From Adiantum capillus-veneris (taxonomy: Eukaryota > Streptophyta > Polypodiopsida > Polypodiales > Pteridaceae): a stretch of 64,000 nt of DNA. The notes under the pieces were generated by a model. It searched no databases. It had not been told where the DNA came from and worked only from the letters and a program-made list of their open reading frames with translations. The position numbers and the translations under genes were made by a program. This document shows, piece after piece, positions 1 through 9,749 of the stretch (positions are counted from its first letter, which is position 1; every line of letters starts with the position of its first letter). Where the stretch lies: NCBI GenBank assembly GCA_014529385.2, contig CM043958.1, forward strand, positions 77,376,669 to 77,440,668, in the 5' to 3' direction.

Positions 1-364
1 AGAACGTCACTCGCGTGCCCTGAACACCCCTGTCATTGCAAACGAAGTTTGCCAATGCTCGGTGTAATGGCAACATCCCATCCGGGTGCCAGTCAAACTA
101 CCTCCGCCTGTGGCGTCAGTCTGTCGGGTGTAATTCCAAATCGAGCCGCCAATTCCAAGTGAAAAGAAGTTGGCCTTGGCTCCTTCAAAAGAGATTCCTG
201 ATCCTTCACTTTGCCCCAAAAAGCATCAAAGTTTGTACTTTCATTCATTTGATTCGGTGCAAGTCCCACGCCATGTGGTACCAGTTCTGCTTTTCTATCT
301 GCCTTTTCTGCCACGCTCCTCAGCTGCTCTCGAACTCTCAGGCCTATCGTCGTTCTTTATCATT
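1..364 (-). pseudogene. Possible gag/pol continuation of gypsy element A
   Basis: This lies directly downstream, on the minus strand, of the recognisable gag of element A. A 73-codon open stretch (93-314) is in a different frame from the gag above it and carries no motif I recognise. Position alone suggests the gag-protease linker of the same element, running off the left edge of the window. It could equally be unrelated sequence. Confidence 0.3.
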
Positions 365-2088
365 CTATTCTTTCTGTGCCTTATTAGGGCACTTCGCGGA
401 GATATGTCCCTATTCCCCGCATCCAAAGCACTTCCCCTCTCTGATGAAGCAAGCTCTCTCCTCAGGAGTAAGCTTGGGTCGTGCATCCTTTTTCTCTGGG
501 TTGCTCTTTTTCTTTCTACTTTCATTCCCAGAAGTCTGTTCGGCTCGTTGTGTCATGGCCTCATCTGTGGGGTAGGTCAGACTGCCAGAGTGAATGGCAA
601 AGCCCCGCTTCGCATGACTCTTCAACTCCTGAATAGAAGTTGACTTCTGTTCCAAGCAGTGATCTCGGATCTCTGTACGTATACCCAAGGTAAACCGCTC
701 AATCTGTTCTCTGAACGAGATCTTCTTGAATGAAGAGGCGGGTAGAAAAGAGCTCCAGAATCTTTCACAATAAGCATTGATTGTATCTTTCTTGGTCATC
801 TGAAGATGGTTCCAAGCAGCTCGTATATCTCGTTCATATTCTTACGTCAACCAAGAAGAAATAAAAAGCTTTTTAAATTTCAGCCATTTAACTAGCGCAG
901 TCTTGTTTAAAAGAAGCGTGAACCACCAAGTACGAGCATTCCTCTTAAAGTAAGAGGCAGCTCTCCGAATCTTGGAGTGCTCTGAATAGCGTCCTCCCGC
1001 GAAAGCGATGTCAAACTGTTGTATAAAAGACAAAGCCTTCGAAGCATCTGAGTATCCTGAAAAAGTATCAAACTTGATCGAGTGGCCACCTTCCTTAAAC
1101 TCTCGGACTTTCTTGCTTTTATTTTCGAGAAAGTCATACTGGTTAGCTTTGTAAACATTCTTCTTGTTCATATAAAAGTTTCCATCATCAGAATCTGAGT
1201 TGTTTGTAGATGAGTCCTCAGTAGAACTGTCAGTCTCTCGGCGAGATTTAGCCTTCTTTGCCTTTTTCTTGCCCTTTCCGAAGCTTTGTTTCTTGCTTCG
1301 CTTTTCGCTTTTTCTGTCTTCTTCGCTCGAGTCTGAAGAGCTAGAAGAACTGTCAAAAGAAGAAGAAGAAGAAGAACTGGGTAAGCCTTCAAACTTGACA
1401 CGCTTCTTCTGTTTCTTTGCCTTGTCGAATGTCGACCGACGACCCAAATATCTAGGAAAGTCAGTGCCTTTCTTCTGCTTTTTGCCGTGCTTTTTGTCTT
1501 TCTTTTGCACGTCGAAAAGCTGAGCAATCCGTGCATCAACCACGTTCTCCAGTTCCTTCTCCGTATATTTCTTGGAGGTAGAAGGTTTCTTGAGAGTGGG
1601 TTTCGGGAGTGGTGTTGTGGTTCTCTGCCACTCCGTCTATACCTCTTCCAAAGAGGTCTGGTTCATATATTTTGTCCAAGAAAGTCAGTGCCTTTCTTCT
1701 GCTTTTTATCGTGCTTTTTGTCTTTCTTTTGCACGTCAAAAAGCTGAGCAATCCGTGCATCAACCACGTTCTCCAGTTCCTTCTCCGTATATTTCTTGGA
1801 GGCAGAAGGTTTCTTGAGAGCGGGTTTCGGGAGTGGTGTTGTGGTTCTTTGCCACTCCGTCTGTACCTCTTCCAAAGAGGTCTGGTTCATATATTTTGCC
1901 ATCTTCGGGTCCTTGGCAAAATTGAGCATCATCTTTGTTGCATCACCAATCAATTGACGACGCTCCATCTCTTACTGCTCAGCCTAAGTAGGCCTAGGCG
2001 GGCCATAGTCCGTGCCGGAATCTTCGTTGTGATCCCTGCCCTCATCTCCAGATACAGAGGAAGTCGACTGATCATTGCCTGAAGTCAT
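365..2088 (-). pseudogene. Ty3/gypsy gag remnant, element A
   Basis: Gag packages element RNA in cytoplasmic particles. The likely start ATG is at 2088, followed by a short acidic/serine-rich N-terminus, a Lys-rich and poly-Ser region, and a retrotransposon-gag domain around 850-1070 (FDTFSGYSD, then the NARTWWF core). The frame is cut by a TAA at 842-844. It continues in the same frame to a CCHC zinc knuckle (CFGCGE...GHISAKC, 389-430) whose spacing is perfect, except that one codon inside the knuckle is TAG (410-412). A second TAG follows at 365. A 224-bp tandem duplication breaks the frame upstream. It is clearly dead. The family assignment rests on the gag core, the knuckle and the LTR immediately 5' of it. 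Confidence 0.75.
1457..1904. repeat. 224-bp tandem duplication within gag of element A
   Basis: Copy 1 occupies 1457-1680 and copy 2 starts at 1681. The copies are nearly identical, with scattered single-base differences. The 224-bp period is not a multiple of three, so the duplication shifts the gag frame. It covers the segment encoding the VVDARIAQLFDVQKKDKKH stretch. Confidence 0.9.
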
Positions 2089-2287
2089 AGGTGCCGCGGA
2101 AAAAAAAATTCGGGGATCGGATTTCCCGTAGAAGAGAAATCGACCGTGATTGTAACAGACTTGGACACTCCAAGTCAAGAATCAACCGCGACAGCACCAA
2201 ATAACCACTTCAAAACAATTCACAGATCACAATAGATCTGCACTGGCCCGGCGGAGTTCCGTGCCTAGAGATATCGGCCCCAAAGAC
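2089..2287 (-). other. Untranslated leader of gypsy element A
   Basis: This is the sequence between the LTR end (2288) and the gag ATG (2088) on the minus strand. No primer-binding site matching a common plant tRNA is obvious immediately after the LTR, so the primer is not assigned. Confidence 0.5.
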
Positions 2288-2674
2288 TGGCGCCCCTTTC
2301 GGTATTTCTTTTTATATTAATCAGATCAAAGTACAAGAGAGTGGCTAGGGTTTCACTCTCAAACTCTGCGTCCAGATGCTCTAAGAAGTGAAGCCCTCAC
2401 CACTTATTTAAAGATACAAGGGATGCCCAAAAGCAGAGCCCCAAAAGCTTTTAAAATAAAAAGCATCAGTTCTCTCTCTCTTTTAGAGAGAGTCTTTTCT
2501 TTTTTTTTCTTTTTTTTAAAGCAAAATTCGCGTCGCTCATCATTTTTTAATTTTATTTTTTTTATAAAAAAAAATCAGCCTCCACGATTTCCGAAAATTA
2601 GGGTTTCCTACAGAAATTAAGGTTTGCATGAATTTTAGGGTTTCTGTTGTCCGCCACGTCATCACTTTGTGACA
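2288..2674 (-). mobile_element. 5' LTR of gypsy element A
   Basis: On the minus strand the segment starts TGTCACAAAG at 2674 and ends CCA at 2288 (387 bp). The start is fixed independently because the coding sequence of element B is interrupted exactly at 2675/2674. It contains a TATA-like TTTAAATAAG, a run of TTTGTACTTTGATC-type sequence and a TTAATATAAAAAG stretch near the end, the usual order of promoter and polyadenylation region in an LTR. The matching 3' LTR would lie left of the window. Confidence 0.7.
2403..2412 (-). promoter_or_regulatory. TATA-like box in LTR A
   Basis: The minus strand reads TTTAAATAAG about 265 bases inside the LTR, upstream of the presumed transcription start. 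This is by sequence pattern only. Confidence 0.45.
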
Positions 2675-4381
2675 TCTACCCAGGATGATAGGATATGCTC
2701 CCTACCCCGCTGGCATCACATGAAAATCAACCACTACCTTTGCATCATACGCCTCCACTTCTAAGCTCTTTACAACACCCAAACATTTTACTTTTTGATG
2801 GTTTGTCAATCTGATCCGGAAGCCTGACACCCCAATCACTGTAAGACCCATCTTCTCAACGCATGAGTGTGTTATGACACATATTTGGGCTCCACCATCC
2901 ACATAACCTTGTCCCAGATTTTTTCTTTTATGCCACACATCTACTATTGGACAAATGTCTGGTAGCTCATCCATCGCCAATACCTTTACTGAACCTCTCT
3001 CTGGCTCTTTCTCCATTGGGTTAACCATCCTCTTCCACTGTCGCTTTAGCTTAGGTACCATCTCTATAAGCTGTCCAAAAGTAGCATCTGCTTTCCTGTT
3101 TGTCAAATCCTCCTTCAAGTCATAGCTTAATTGTCCATCCCCTAGTGGAAAATCTGAAACATGAAACTTGCGACGAGCCCTTCTTTTCCTCTTGGCCTTG
3201 ACATCCTCGCCTTCATGGCTCTTTCCCTTCTTCTTACTAGGACCTGGGGCACTTCTTCCTTCCTTGTCCTCTGTGGTCCTCTTCCCAATAGGCATCACTA
3301 ATGTATCCTCTAGCTTTGATGCCTTCTCCAAGGTGACTACACTTATCACTTTTGTCTTTCCCTTTTCCTCCTGGATTAATCCATTGGTTCCTTCTTCTCC
3401 CTTGATTTCGATGCCATAATCATTTGACCTAGTTAGCACCTGTCTTGGCAATGGATACATGTCTCCCCCCATCCTTGGTGGCTTATCACATTGCGGGCTG
3501 ATGTGGCCCAACTCTCCACAATTATAACATGTGGGCGTCTACCTCCAGAACCTACCATTGCTTTGTCCAACACCAATCCTGGGTCTTTCTTCACCTCCTG
3601 CCTGATTTGCAAACCTCCGTCGACCTCGATTATTTCCCACTTGACCTAGCATGTTTAGGCTGAGATTCTTCATTAAATCTACCACTTGCCTCATGTCTTG
3701 CTCTTGCATTGTTGTAGTGACCACTGCTGGCATAACCTGAGGAGTAACAGAAACCACTGGTTCATGATGAACCCCTGGCATGCGACCTTGCAAAGAATCC
3801 ATAGGCTGAAATTCAGACCTCATGGGCAAAGACTCCACCCCTAGCTGGCTCATTTTCCTCAGCTTCCACTCTTTGTTCCTTGCCACCTCTAGTGCATCTT
3901 CATATGTTCTAGGTTTCTTTAGTTCCACTCTCCAACGTATATTCTCCCAAAGACCAGCCAAGAACCTGTCCTTCTTCATCATGTCAGGTGGAGGTACTTG
4001 TGGTGCTAAGGCCTTACACATCCGCTCCCATGCCAATGAGAACTTACATATGTACGCATCTACTGGCTCACCTTCCTTTTGCACCAAACCTTGTACTTCT
4101 TGCCACACTTTGTCAGGATCTTGTGTCTTCACAAACTCCACTTCCAATCCATGCCTTAGATTGTCCCAACTCAATCTTATAGGTGGATCAGCCACATGCA
4201 ACTCCGCTTCAAATGCTTTGGACCAAACTCGTGCATCACTCTTCAAAAAAATTTGGAGAAGACGTAACATCTGCGCCGGAACATGAATCTGGTTGCTAAT
4301 GCAGGCAACCTCTATCTTTTCCAAAAAGTCTTCTACATCTTCATCACTTCTTCCATGAAACTCCGGATAAGAGAAAGCCAT
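2675..4381 (-). pseudogene. Ty3/gypsy gag-protease remnant, element B
   Basis: The start ATG is taken at 4381 (MAFSYPEFHG). A retrotransposon-gag domain spans roughly residues 1-190 (FLEKIEVACISN, LKSDARVW, KPRTYEDALEVARNKEWKL). A single in-frame TAG (3539-3541) precedes an intact CCHC knuckle (CYNCGELGHISPQC, about 3495-3535). The same frame continues into a Lys-rich linker and a retropepsin with the DGG-type active site (GYVDGGAQICVIT). A second TAG (2702) interrupts the PAG-GAYPIILG segment. The reading then stops abruptly at 2675, where LTR A begins. So element A inserted into the protease gene of B. Without the two stops this would be one gag-pro frame. The remaining pol of B should lie left of element A. 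Confidence 0.85.
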
Positions 4382-5421
4382 GGCTACCCAAGTTACGATG
4401 CTTTGAGAACCCCCTGAACACACGTGCAAGAACCCAAAACTTTTGACTGACTCAATCTCTAGAACTTCAATGGAGCTCAACTTTAGATAAGGACAAACAC
4501 ATGCACATCAAATGAGTTTTCGTAGTTAATCATCGGAATCACAACAGGCAAAGGGCATTCCAGTATCTCTCTTAATCTTCTTGGCCCGAACATAACGACT
4601 ATGCGCTGCTGGAAATAAATCTTCCTGGACACATGAACATTTATTTGGATTCTCTGAGTTAAATGAAAAGAAGTGAATTGAGGGCCATTTTGATCATCCA
4701 TTAAAATCAACCATGTAGCTCCCAAGAAAGCACACTTGTCTTATCCTCTGATTTTGCCAAAATTTCAGCAGCATAACAGTATAAATGGCTGAAAAGACCA
4801 AAAAACAAGCCATCACAACTTGGAAAAATTTTGGCAGAGTTTCCCCAGAAGTAGAGCAGTAAGAAAATATAAACTGTATATGTATGCATAAACTGCCAAC
4901 AATAGAACCCGAGCATCAAGTAGGAATCACTAGTACATAGCCTATGGCGAGGTCACGAAAAGGGTGCTCCAGCCACCTGTATCACCGAAAGGATCTCACA
5001 TTTGAGATTCCCCAGCTCAATAAAACCTCACACTATTGACCCTCTCACGAAGGCTTATGCAAATCTCGTATAGTAAAGTCTTAGAAATGACTATCTTCCA
5101 AACCAAGTCTCAGAAATGGCTGGGATTGCCAAATAAAACCAAGTATGGCTCCACAAAGACATACAATGGCAGTTTCCACAAGTAACGTACAATACCAGCA
5201 GACAATGCGCTCAAACAGGCGCCAAATGATACATACCCATGGCAACTGCAAGTGACTTCCACTTGCCAGTATATCACTCTACTCCAACTACATGTACCTG
5301 TGTGAATCACCTGTACCTGTACCTGTCCCTGTAACCTGTAACCTGTAATCCCGAATACCGAAGCTTGAAGCTCGAAGCAGAAGGTACTCGAAGAAGATCC
5401 TCTGTGGGGACGCCAAAAGAA
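4382..5421 (-). other. 5' leader of gypsy element B
   Basis: This is about 1 kb between the presumed LTR end and the gag ATG, on the minus strand. No supported gene is seen; open stretches here have no motif. It contains a short run of repeated ACCTGT units near 5300-5350. Confidence 0.4.
5398..5415 (-). promoter_or_regulatory. Candidate primer-binding site, element B
   Basis: The minus strand reads TGGCGTCCCCACAGAGGA, starting six bases after a CA (5422) that would end the LTR. The gypsy element at the right end of the window has the same layout: LTR CA, six bases, then TGGTGGCCCCACAGAGGA. The conserved position and sequence support a primer site. The matching tRNA is not identified. Confidence 0.5.
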
Positions 5422-6560
5422 TGTGAGCAGGATGAAACACACACAATGTCTCTATAGTGACCCGACACACACTCTTGGGATGATACACACACACACTATG
5501 GGACACCACTCGGCTTACACAGTCCACCTGGCCGAGACAGGGAACACACCGATGGAGTGAGAGAAGAGAGACTACCCATTTACCCACTCCACACAGAAAG
5601 AGACACACACACACACACACACACACCCAAAAAACTCAGCTCAAAAGAGGAGAATTTCTAATGTTTAGATACAATTGAGCTTGGGCCAACACCAATGGAA
5701 CAAATAGCTCACACAATATGGGTAAAATATACCAGATACAATCACAAATTGGAGCGGAAGCTTCGCTCATAGAAGAAACTTACACAGCCAAAACGGAAGA
5801 AAAACAATGAAGAATTTGGCAAAATGGACAGCGTCATTGCGTCCAGAACGGCCCAAAACCCCAGTCTACAATGTCAAAGTGCTCAAATCCGACCTCGGAT
5901 GAGCAGTTTATGGCCAAAATAGGCTCCAAAAATAGTAAAAACACAGTTGCGGCTGTCCCTCCTCTTCTCTCTACGTTTTTTCTGGTCTTTCTCTCAGGTT
6001 TTTCAGTTCCCACACTTAGATTTATTACTTGGGCACCCTTGGCCTTTTAGTTGACCTCAAACGGACCCCAAACAGGCAAAAAGCTGGCCTCGCAGTGCGT
6101 AGTTGTCACCTTTTTGCATCATCCGTACACCTGGCACTCAACTTTTTCCAATAATGCATCCCGCAACCACGTGAAGTGGCCTCCAAATACAACTCTCATG
6201 ATGACCTTTTTGCATAATTCATCACAAAAAAATAGCCACGTTGTGTCCGTACTTTTCCACGTGCAAGTATTGACCTCATTCGACCTCCTGACGCCACTAG
6301 ATGCCATCTGACGCACCTGCTTACCTCATGTCGTCGGCCCGTGGATAACTTCCTCGAGAAGTTTTACGCGCTATCAACTCCTCATTATTATAGAAAAACC
6401 ACACTGGTACTGGTGATAGTGAAAATCGATGCACTACATGTTGTCCTACCTGTACACATGTGGGCCCCACGTAACCACCTGGCTCTGGAAAATGGGCAAT
6501 CCTTTATTTGATGCACCATGCATGGGTATGTACATATGCGCAATCACTGCTTCCAAAAAA
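5422..6560 (-). other. Probable LTR of element B, boundaries uncertain
   Basis: Position suggests the 5' LTR of element B: it ends CTCACA at 5422, just before the candidate primer site. I cannot place its outer (TG) end and there is no second copy in the window. It contains a (CA)n run at 5602-5627. No gene is seen. Confidence 0.35.
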
Positions 6561-7133
6561 CTCCTGACAACGTCTTCAGAAGACCAAAATGACCTATGAG
6601 ACCACAAAGTTACAACATGGTGGAATCTATTACAATGTCTAGGTACAAAAAGATAAAAAGTGGGGTGCTGAAAAAAATATCCAAAATCCCTACCTACTAG
6701 ATGGTAAGTGGAGGGGAGGGCTCATACAAAGGCTGAGACAAAAGTGGTACAAGGGCAAATACAAGAGTAAGCACGATATACAATCCTCATTAGAATCACA
6801 GAAAGTCCATCGTCGGCCGCTGGCAGATCTCATCAAACTCCTCCATGGTCAGTAGTCTGACCGGGCGTCGTGCATATCGGGCCAGGGTGACCCGAATCCT
6901 CTGGTGTAATCTCTGCCAATGCTGTGTAGCCCTACTCATCCATGGGCGCCTGGATCTCTCGAGCTGATTCGCTCAGTCAATCAGCGTGCCTCTGGCGTGA
7001 GGAGAGTATGAGCTCTATTGTGGCCCCTAAACATTCAAAAGCGCCCAGCAGCTATTTTTTAAAAACTGCAAAACGGTCATTTTTTTCAAAATCCTTGTTC
7101 TGGCCAGCCGTTCCGTCCGTTCCGTTTATGCAA

Positions 7134-7134
7134 T

Positions 7135-7185
<51 letters not shown>

Positions 7186-7303
7186 ACAGAAATAGAACCC
7201 CAAAGTGTGTAGAATACACATGAGATGATGTATAAATAGAGGGGACCTGGGTGCCATATATAGAGAAGCCATATATTGAGTAGCTTCACATATAAGCTCA
7301 ACA
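7134..7303 (-). repeat. 3' LTR of the TRIM
   Basis: This is a 170-bp direct repeat of the 5' LTR. The main length difference lies in the (GA)n tract (longer here). The few substitutions outside the tract suggest a fairly recent insertion compared with the copia element further right. Confidence 0.9.
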
Positions 7304-7311
7304 CCCCCGCT
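7304..7311 (-). promoter_or_regulatory. Polypurine tract of the TRIM
   Basis: The minus strand reads GAGCGGGGG immediately before the TGTTGAGC start of the 3' LTR, the expected position for plus-strand priming. Confidence 0.8.
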
Positions 7312-7426
7312 CAAATAAGGTTCTCTAACTGTGGATGAAAAAACCCTTGGGGGATCAAGGAAAAAACCCACAGCTCTATATGCACCCACCGTTATATTAT
7401 AAAAATCATTGAATGTACAAATGTTC

Positions 7427-7699
7427 ATGAGGAGCTACATCACTCCTTTTATAATGAATATTTTATGAGGAGCTACATCACTCCTTTTACAATGAATGTA
7501 TTATGAGGAGTTACATTACTCCTATCCTATCAAATACAATAATGAATACAAAGGTTCAATAAAGAGGTGTAAAGACTATCGATTAGCTCGTACTCAGAAG
7601 TGTCTCCGTGAATCTGTTGAGTAGCTTGTCATCAATATGGCATCACCAAACATGTCTTCATGTTGTCATCAATATGGCATCACCAAACATGTCTTCATA
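7427..7699. repeat. Two sets of ~37-bp tandem repeats inside the TRIM
   Basis: ATGAGGAGCTACATCACTCC recurs three times (from 7427, about 7464 and about 7503). GTCATCAATATGGCATCACC recurs twice (7628 and 7665). Both sets have a period of about 37 bp, so the interior was built by local duplication. Confidence 0.8.
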
Positions 7700-7928
7700 A
7701 ATATTTTATTGTCACCAAGTTTGTCTTCATGAAATCAATTATTTCATCAATCCTACATAGATCATAGACTCAATAAACATAGTCATGAAAATTGTTAGCA
7801 TCGTTAGTGAAATAATTACGTTCACAATGCCATAAGAGATGGTTCGCGACGCCACTCTTTTGACGACATATATACGTATATATAGACGCAAAATCGTTTT
7901 CAATCAAGAGAAAAATCGAAAACAAAAA

Positions 7929-7946
7929 CGTCATGCTCTAATACCA
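7929..7946 (-). promoter_or_regulatory. tRNA-Met primer-binding site of the TRIM
   Basis: The minus strand reads TGGTATTAGAGCATGACG directly after the 5' LTR. It differs from the usual TGGTATCAGAGC core by one base. Confidence 0.9.
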
Positions 7947-7947
7947 T

Positions 7948-7990
<43 letters not shown>

Positions 7991-8110
7991 ACAGAAATAG
8001 AACCCCAAAGTGTGTAGAATACACACATGAGATGATGTATATATAGAGAGGACCTGGGTGCCATATATAGAGAAGCCATATATTGAGTAGCTTCACATAT
8101 AAGCTCAACA
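7947..8110 (-). repeat. 5' LTR of the TRIM
   Basis: This 164-bp repeat matches the 3' LTR closely. It begins TGTTGAGC at 8110 on the minus strand and ends in (TC)n CAACA at 7947. It has CTATATATAC-type TATA sequence about 65 bases in. Confidence 0.9.
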
Positions 8111-8911
8111 TGCAAGAAACAAGAACGCCATTCCGGCAGTGTTTCCGTTCCAGTCGCCTGCAGTGTGTGGGAGCGCGTTCCGGGAACGGGAGGGGCCCAT
8201 TCCTTGTTACTCTGCATCCAATGAGTGGAAGGGGGTAATCTGTCCATGCTGAATCCATGTAGCTCAAACCATGATGTAATCTCTCCATACCAGCATGTCA
8301 TGTCTCCCTGCAAAGCTAACTGTCGAGAGGACTCAAGTGCTAAGTGGGCATATCTGTCTCTAGGAAGGTCCCACAAACGGTGTATAAAGGAAACTGATCT
8401 AGTAAGCGCCTCAACCGCTATGGGGGGGGGCAGCTAGCTCTGCTCGAATAATGTCATGTGGTATTGAATCCTTGGCTCTAATAAGCCATGCAATCATAGA
8501 GACCAGAGGCTTCTCCATACCTCCCCATCCATCAGAGCGACCTTTCCTCCCGTGGAGGTCCACGGAAGGCCCCCATATTTGAACTCCGTATAGCAATGCA
8601 GAAGCCACTAGAGTGTCAAAAATCCACAGCTTTGTCCAAGGCTCCTGAAACTGGATCTGTGAACACATCCTCCCAATCCACCCAATGCTGCGTAGGCTCT
8701 GGTCAATCTAGTCTCTTTGCTCTCCTCAATGAAAATATAGGCCCAGTAAAGATCACCCCCAGATAAGTGTAAGCATCTGTATACTCCATTGTCTCATGAC
8801 CATATGTGAATGCCAGTGCTGATCTCCTACTCACTTGTGGGGTGGTGTTAAACACCATAACCTTGGTTTTTCCAAGGTTGACAGACAAACCACTATCATG
8901 AGCAAACCTAT

Positions 8912-8916
<5 letters not shown>

Positions 8917-8952
<36 letters not shown>

Positions 8953-8984
8953 GCACAGAGAGAGAGAGAGAGAGAGAGAGAAAT
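8917..8984. repeat. (GA)n tract with internal TATGCACA
   Basis: Two GA runs are separated by TATGCACA, and the same octamer borders the left side (CTATGCACA). The tract separates LINE copy A (3' end) from LINE copy B (reverse transcriptase). On the LINE sense strand it is (TC)n. Confidence 0.9.
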
Positions 8985-9749
8985 GAAATGAAATGAAATG
9001 TTATATTAACGTCTTCAAAAGGCCAAAATGACTCATGAGACCAAAAGGTTACAACCATGTGTGACTAGTACAGTGTAGTGTCAGGGGAACGTAAAGATAA
9101 AAATAAATGAGGTTACCTAGAGTGGGTAGGCATGTAAGCCTAACCTATATCCTCATCAAAAAACATATGGGGGGTGGGTACCTTCACATGAGGGCTAATG
9201 AGGTGCACAGCGGGGGGAAGTAGACAATGGTGATCATCTCATGAACTCTCTCATGGGTCTCTGCAGTTTGGCCTCAATCTCCTCCATGATCATCTCTCGA
9301 GGGGGGCATGCTCGATGTCGCTCAATGATGCTCCGTAGCCTCCGATGTAGACCTCGTCTACGGTGTGAAGATCCTTGCATCCTCGGGCGTCGTCACGGGC
9401 CAAGCTAGATGGCTCTATCAAGAAGAATGTCCCGATAAGGGTGTGACTGGGTAACCTGCGGTGGGCCATCCGGAGTAGTCCCTCTATAAAAAGTAGTGAC
9501 CTGGCTCTATATGGATCCTCTATGCGTAGGCCTTTTGCTCCTAAGGGTAGGTCTCTTCTTGATGGAGATCTGTAGACTCAGAGAGACTAGGCACCTCTGA
9601 TCATAGTAATCCATGATGCGGGATAAGGGGCCAAAGCCCTCTCTGAATAAGCAATGAAAACGCCCGCGGATCTCATAGTATGCCGTGCATTGGCAGATAT
9701 AGTGTTCCTCTATCTCCGGGGCTCTCTGACAAACCTTTTCCTTGCCCAA
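8985..9749 (-). pseudogene. LINE ORF2 C-terminus and 3' end, copy A
   Basis: The minus strand encodes a C-terminal LINE segment (9507-9749) with the late ORF2 pattern EIEEHYICQCTAYYEIRGRF, similar to the Cys/His finger that ends many plant LINE ORF2 proteins. After a frameshift it has a tail ending LQRPMREFM near 9236. The 3' untranslated region follows, then a few CATTT repeats and a (TC)n tract. The tail is like that of LINE copy B. The copy is strongly 5'-truncated. Confidence 0.65.

Larger units (their letters stand above)
7134..8110 (-). mobile_element. Complete TRIM (terminal-repeat retrotransposon in miniature)
   Basis: The element is 977 bp and is flanked by a perfect 5-bp target-site duplication TGCAA (7129-7133 and 8111-8115). 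Two direct terminal repeats (7134-7303 and 7947-8110) begin TGTTGA and end TCAACA. On the minus strand the 5' LTR is followed with no gap by TGGTATTAGAGCATGACG, a near-perfect initiator-tRNA-Met primer site. The 3' LTR is preceded by the purine tract GAGCGGGGG. The 643-bp interior has no gag or pol and is made partly of short tandem repeats. Each LTR carries a (TC)n tract near its 3' end. The element needs enzymes in trans, most likely from a copia-type partner given the primer site. It is inserted in LINE copy B. All structural hallmarks are visible. Confidence 0.93.
6567..8915 (-). pseudogene. LINE ORF2 3' half, copy B (interrupted by a TRIM)
   Basis: This is a non-LTR retrotransposon reverse-transcriptase C-terminus read on the minus strand. 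The palm/thumb segment at 8703-8915 (GLSVNLGKTKVMVF, DAYTYLGVIFTGP) is followed in shifted frames by the thumb segment TLVASALLYGVQIWGP (8411-8668) and EKPLVSMIAWLIRAKDSIPHD. The C-terminal tail (MEEFDEICQRP) ends near 6797, and the 3' untranslated part ends near 6567. The tail resembles that of LINE copy A (LQRPMREF), so both are one clade. At least two frameshifts occur, and a TRIM element sits at 7134-8110. The 5' side stops at a (TC)n tract. Confidence 0.75.

Noticed and set aside
170-643. 157-codon plus-strand frame at the left end
   Set aside because: It is the antisense shadow of gag of element A, which has a recognisable knuckle on the minus strand.
842-844. Programmed stop readthrough in gag of element A, by analogy with retroviral stop suppression
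   Set aside because: There are three stops plus a frameshifting duplication, and one stop lies inside the zinc knuckle; simple decay explains this better.
7900-8376. 158-codon minus-strand frame as one protein
   Set aside because: It crosses from LINE copy B into the TRIM LTR and its GA tract, so it is a chance fusion.
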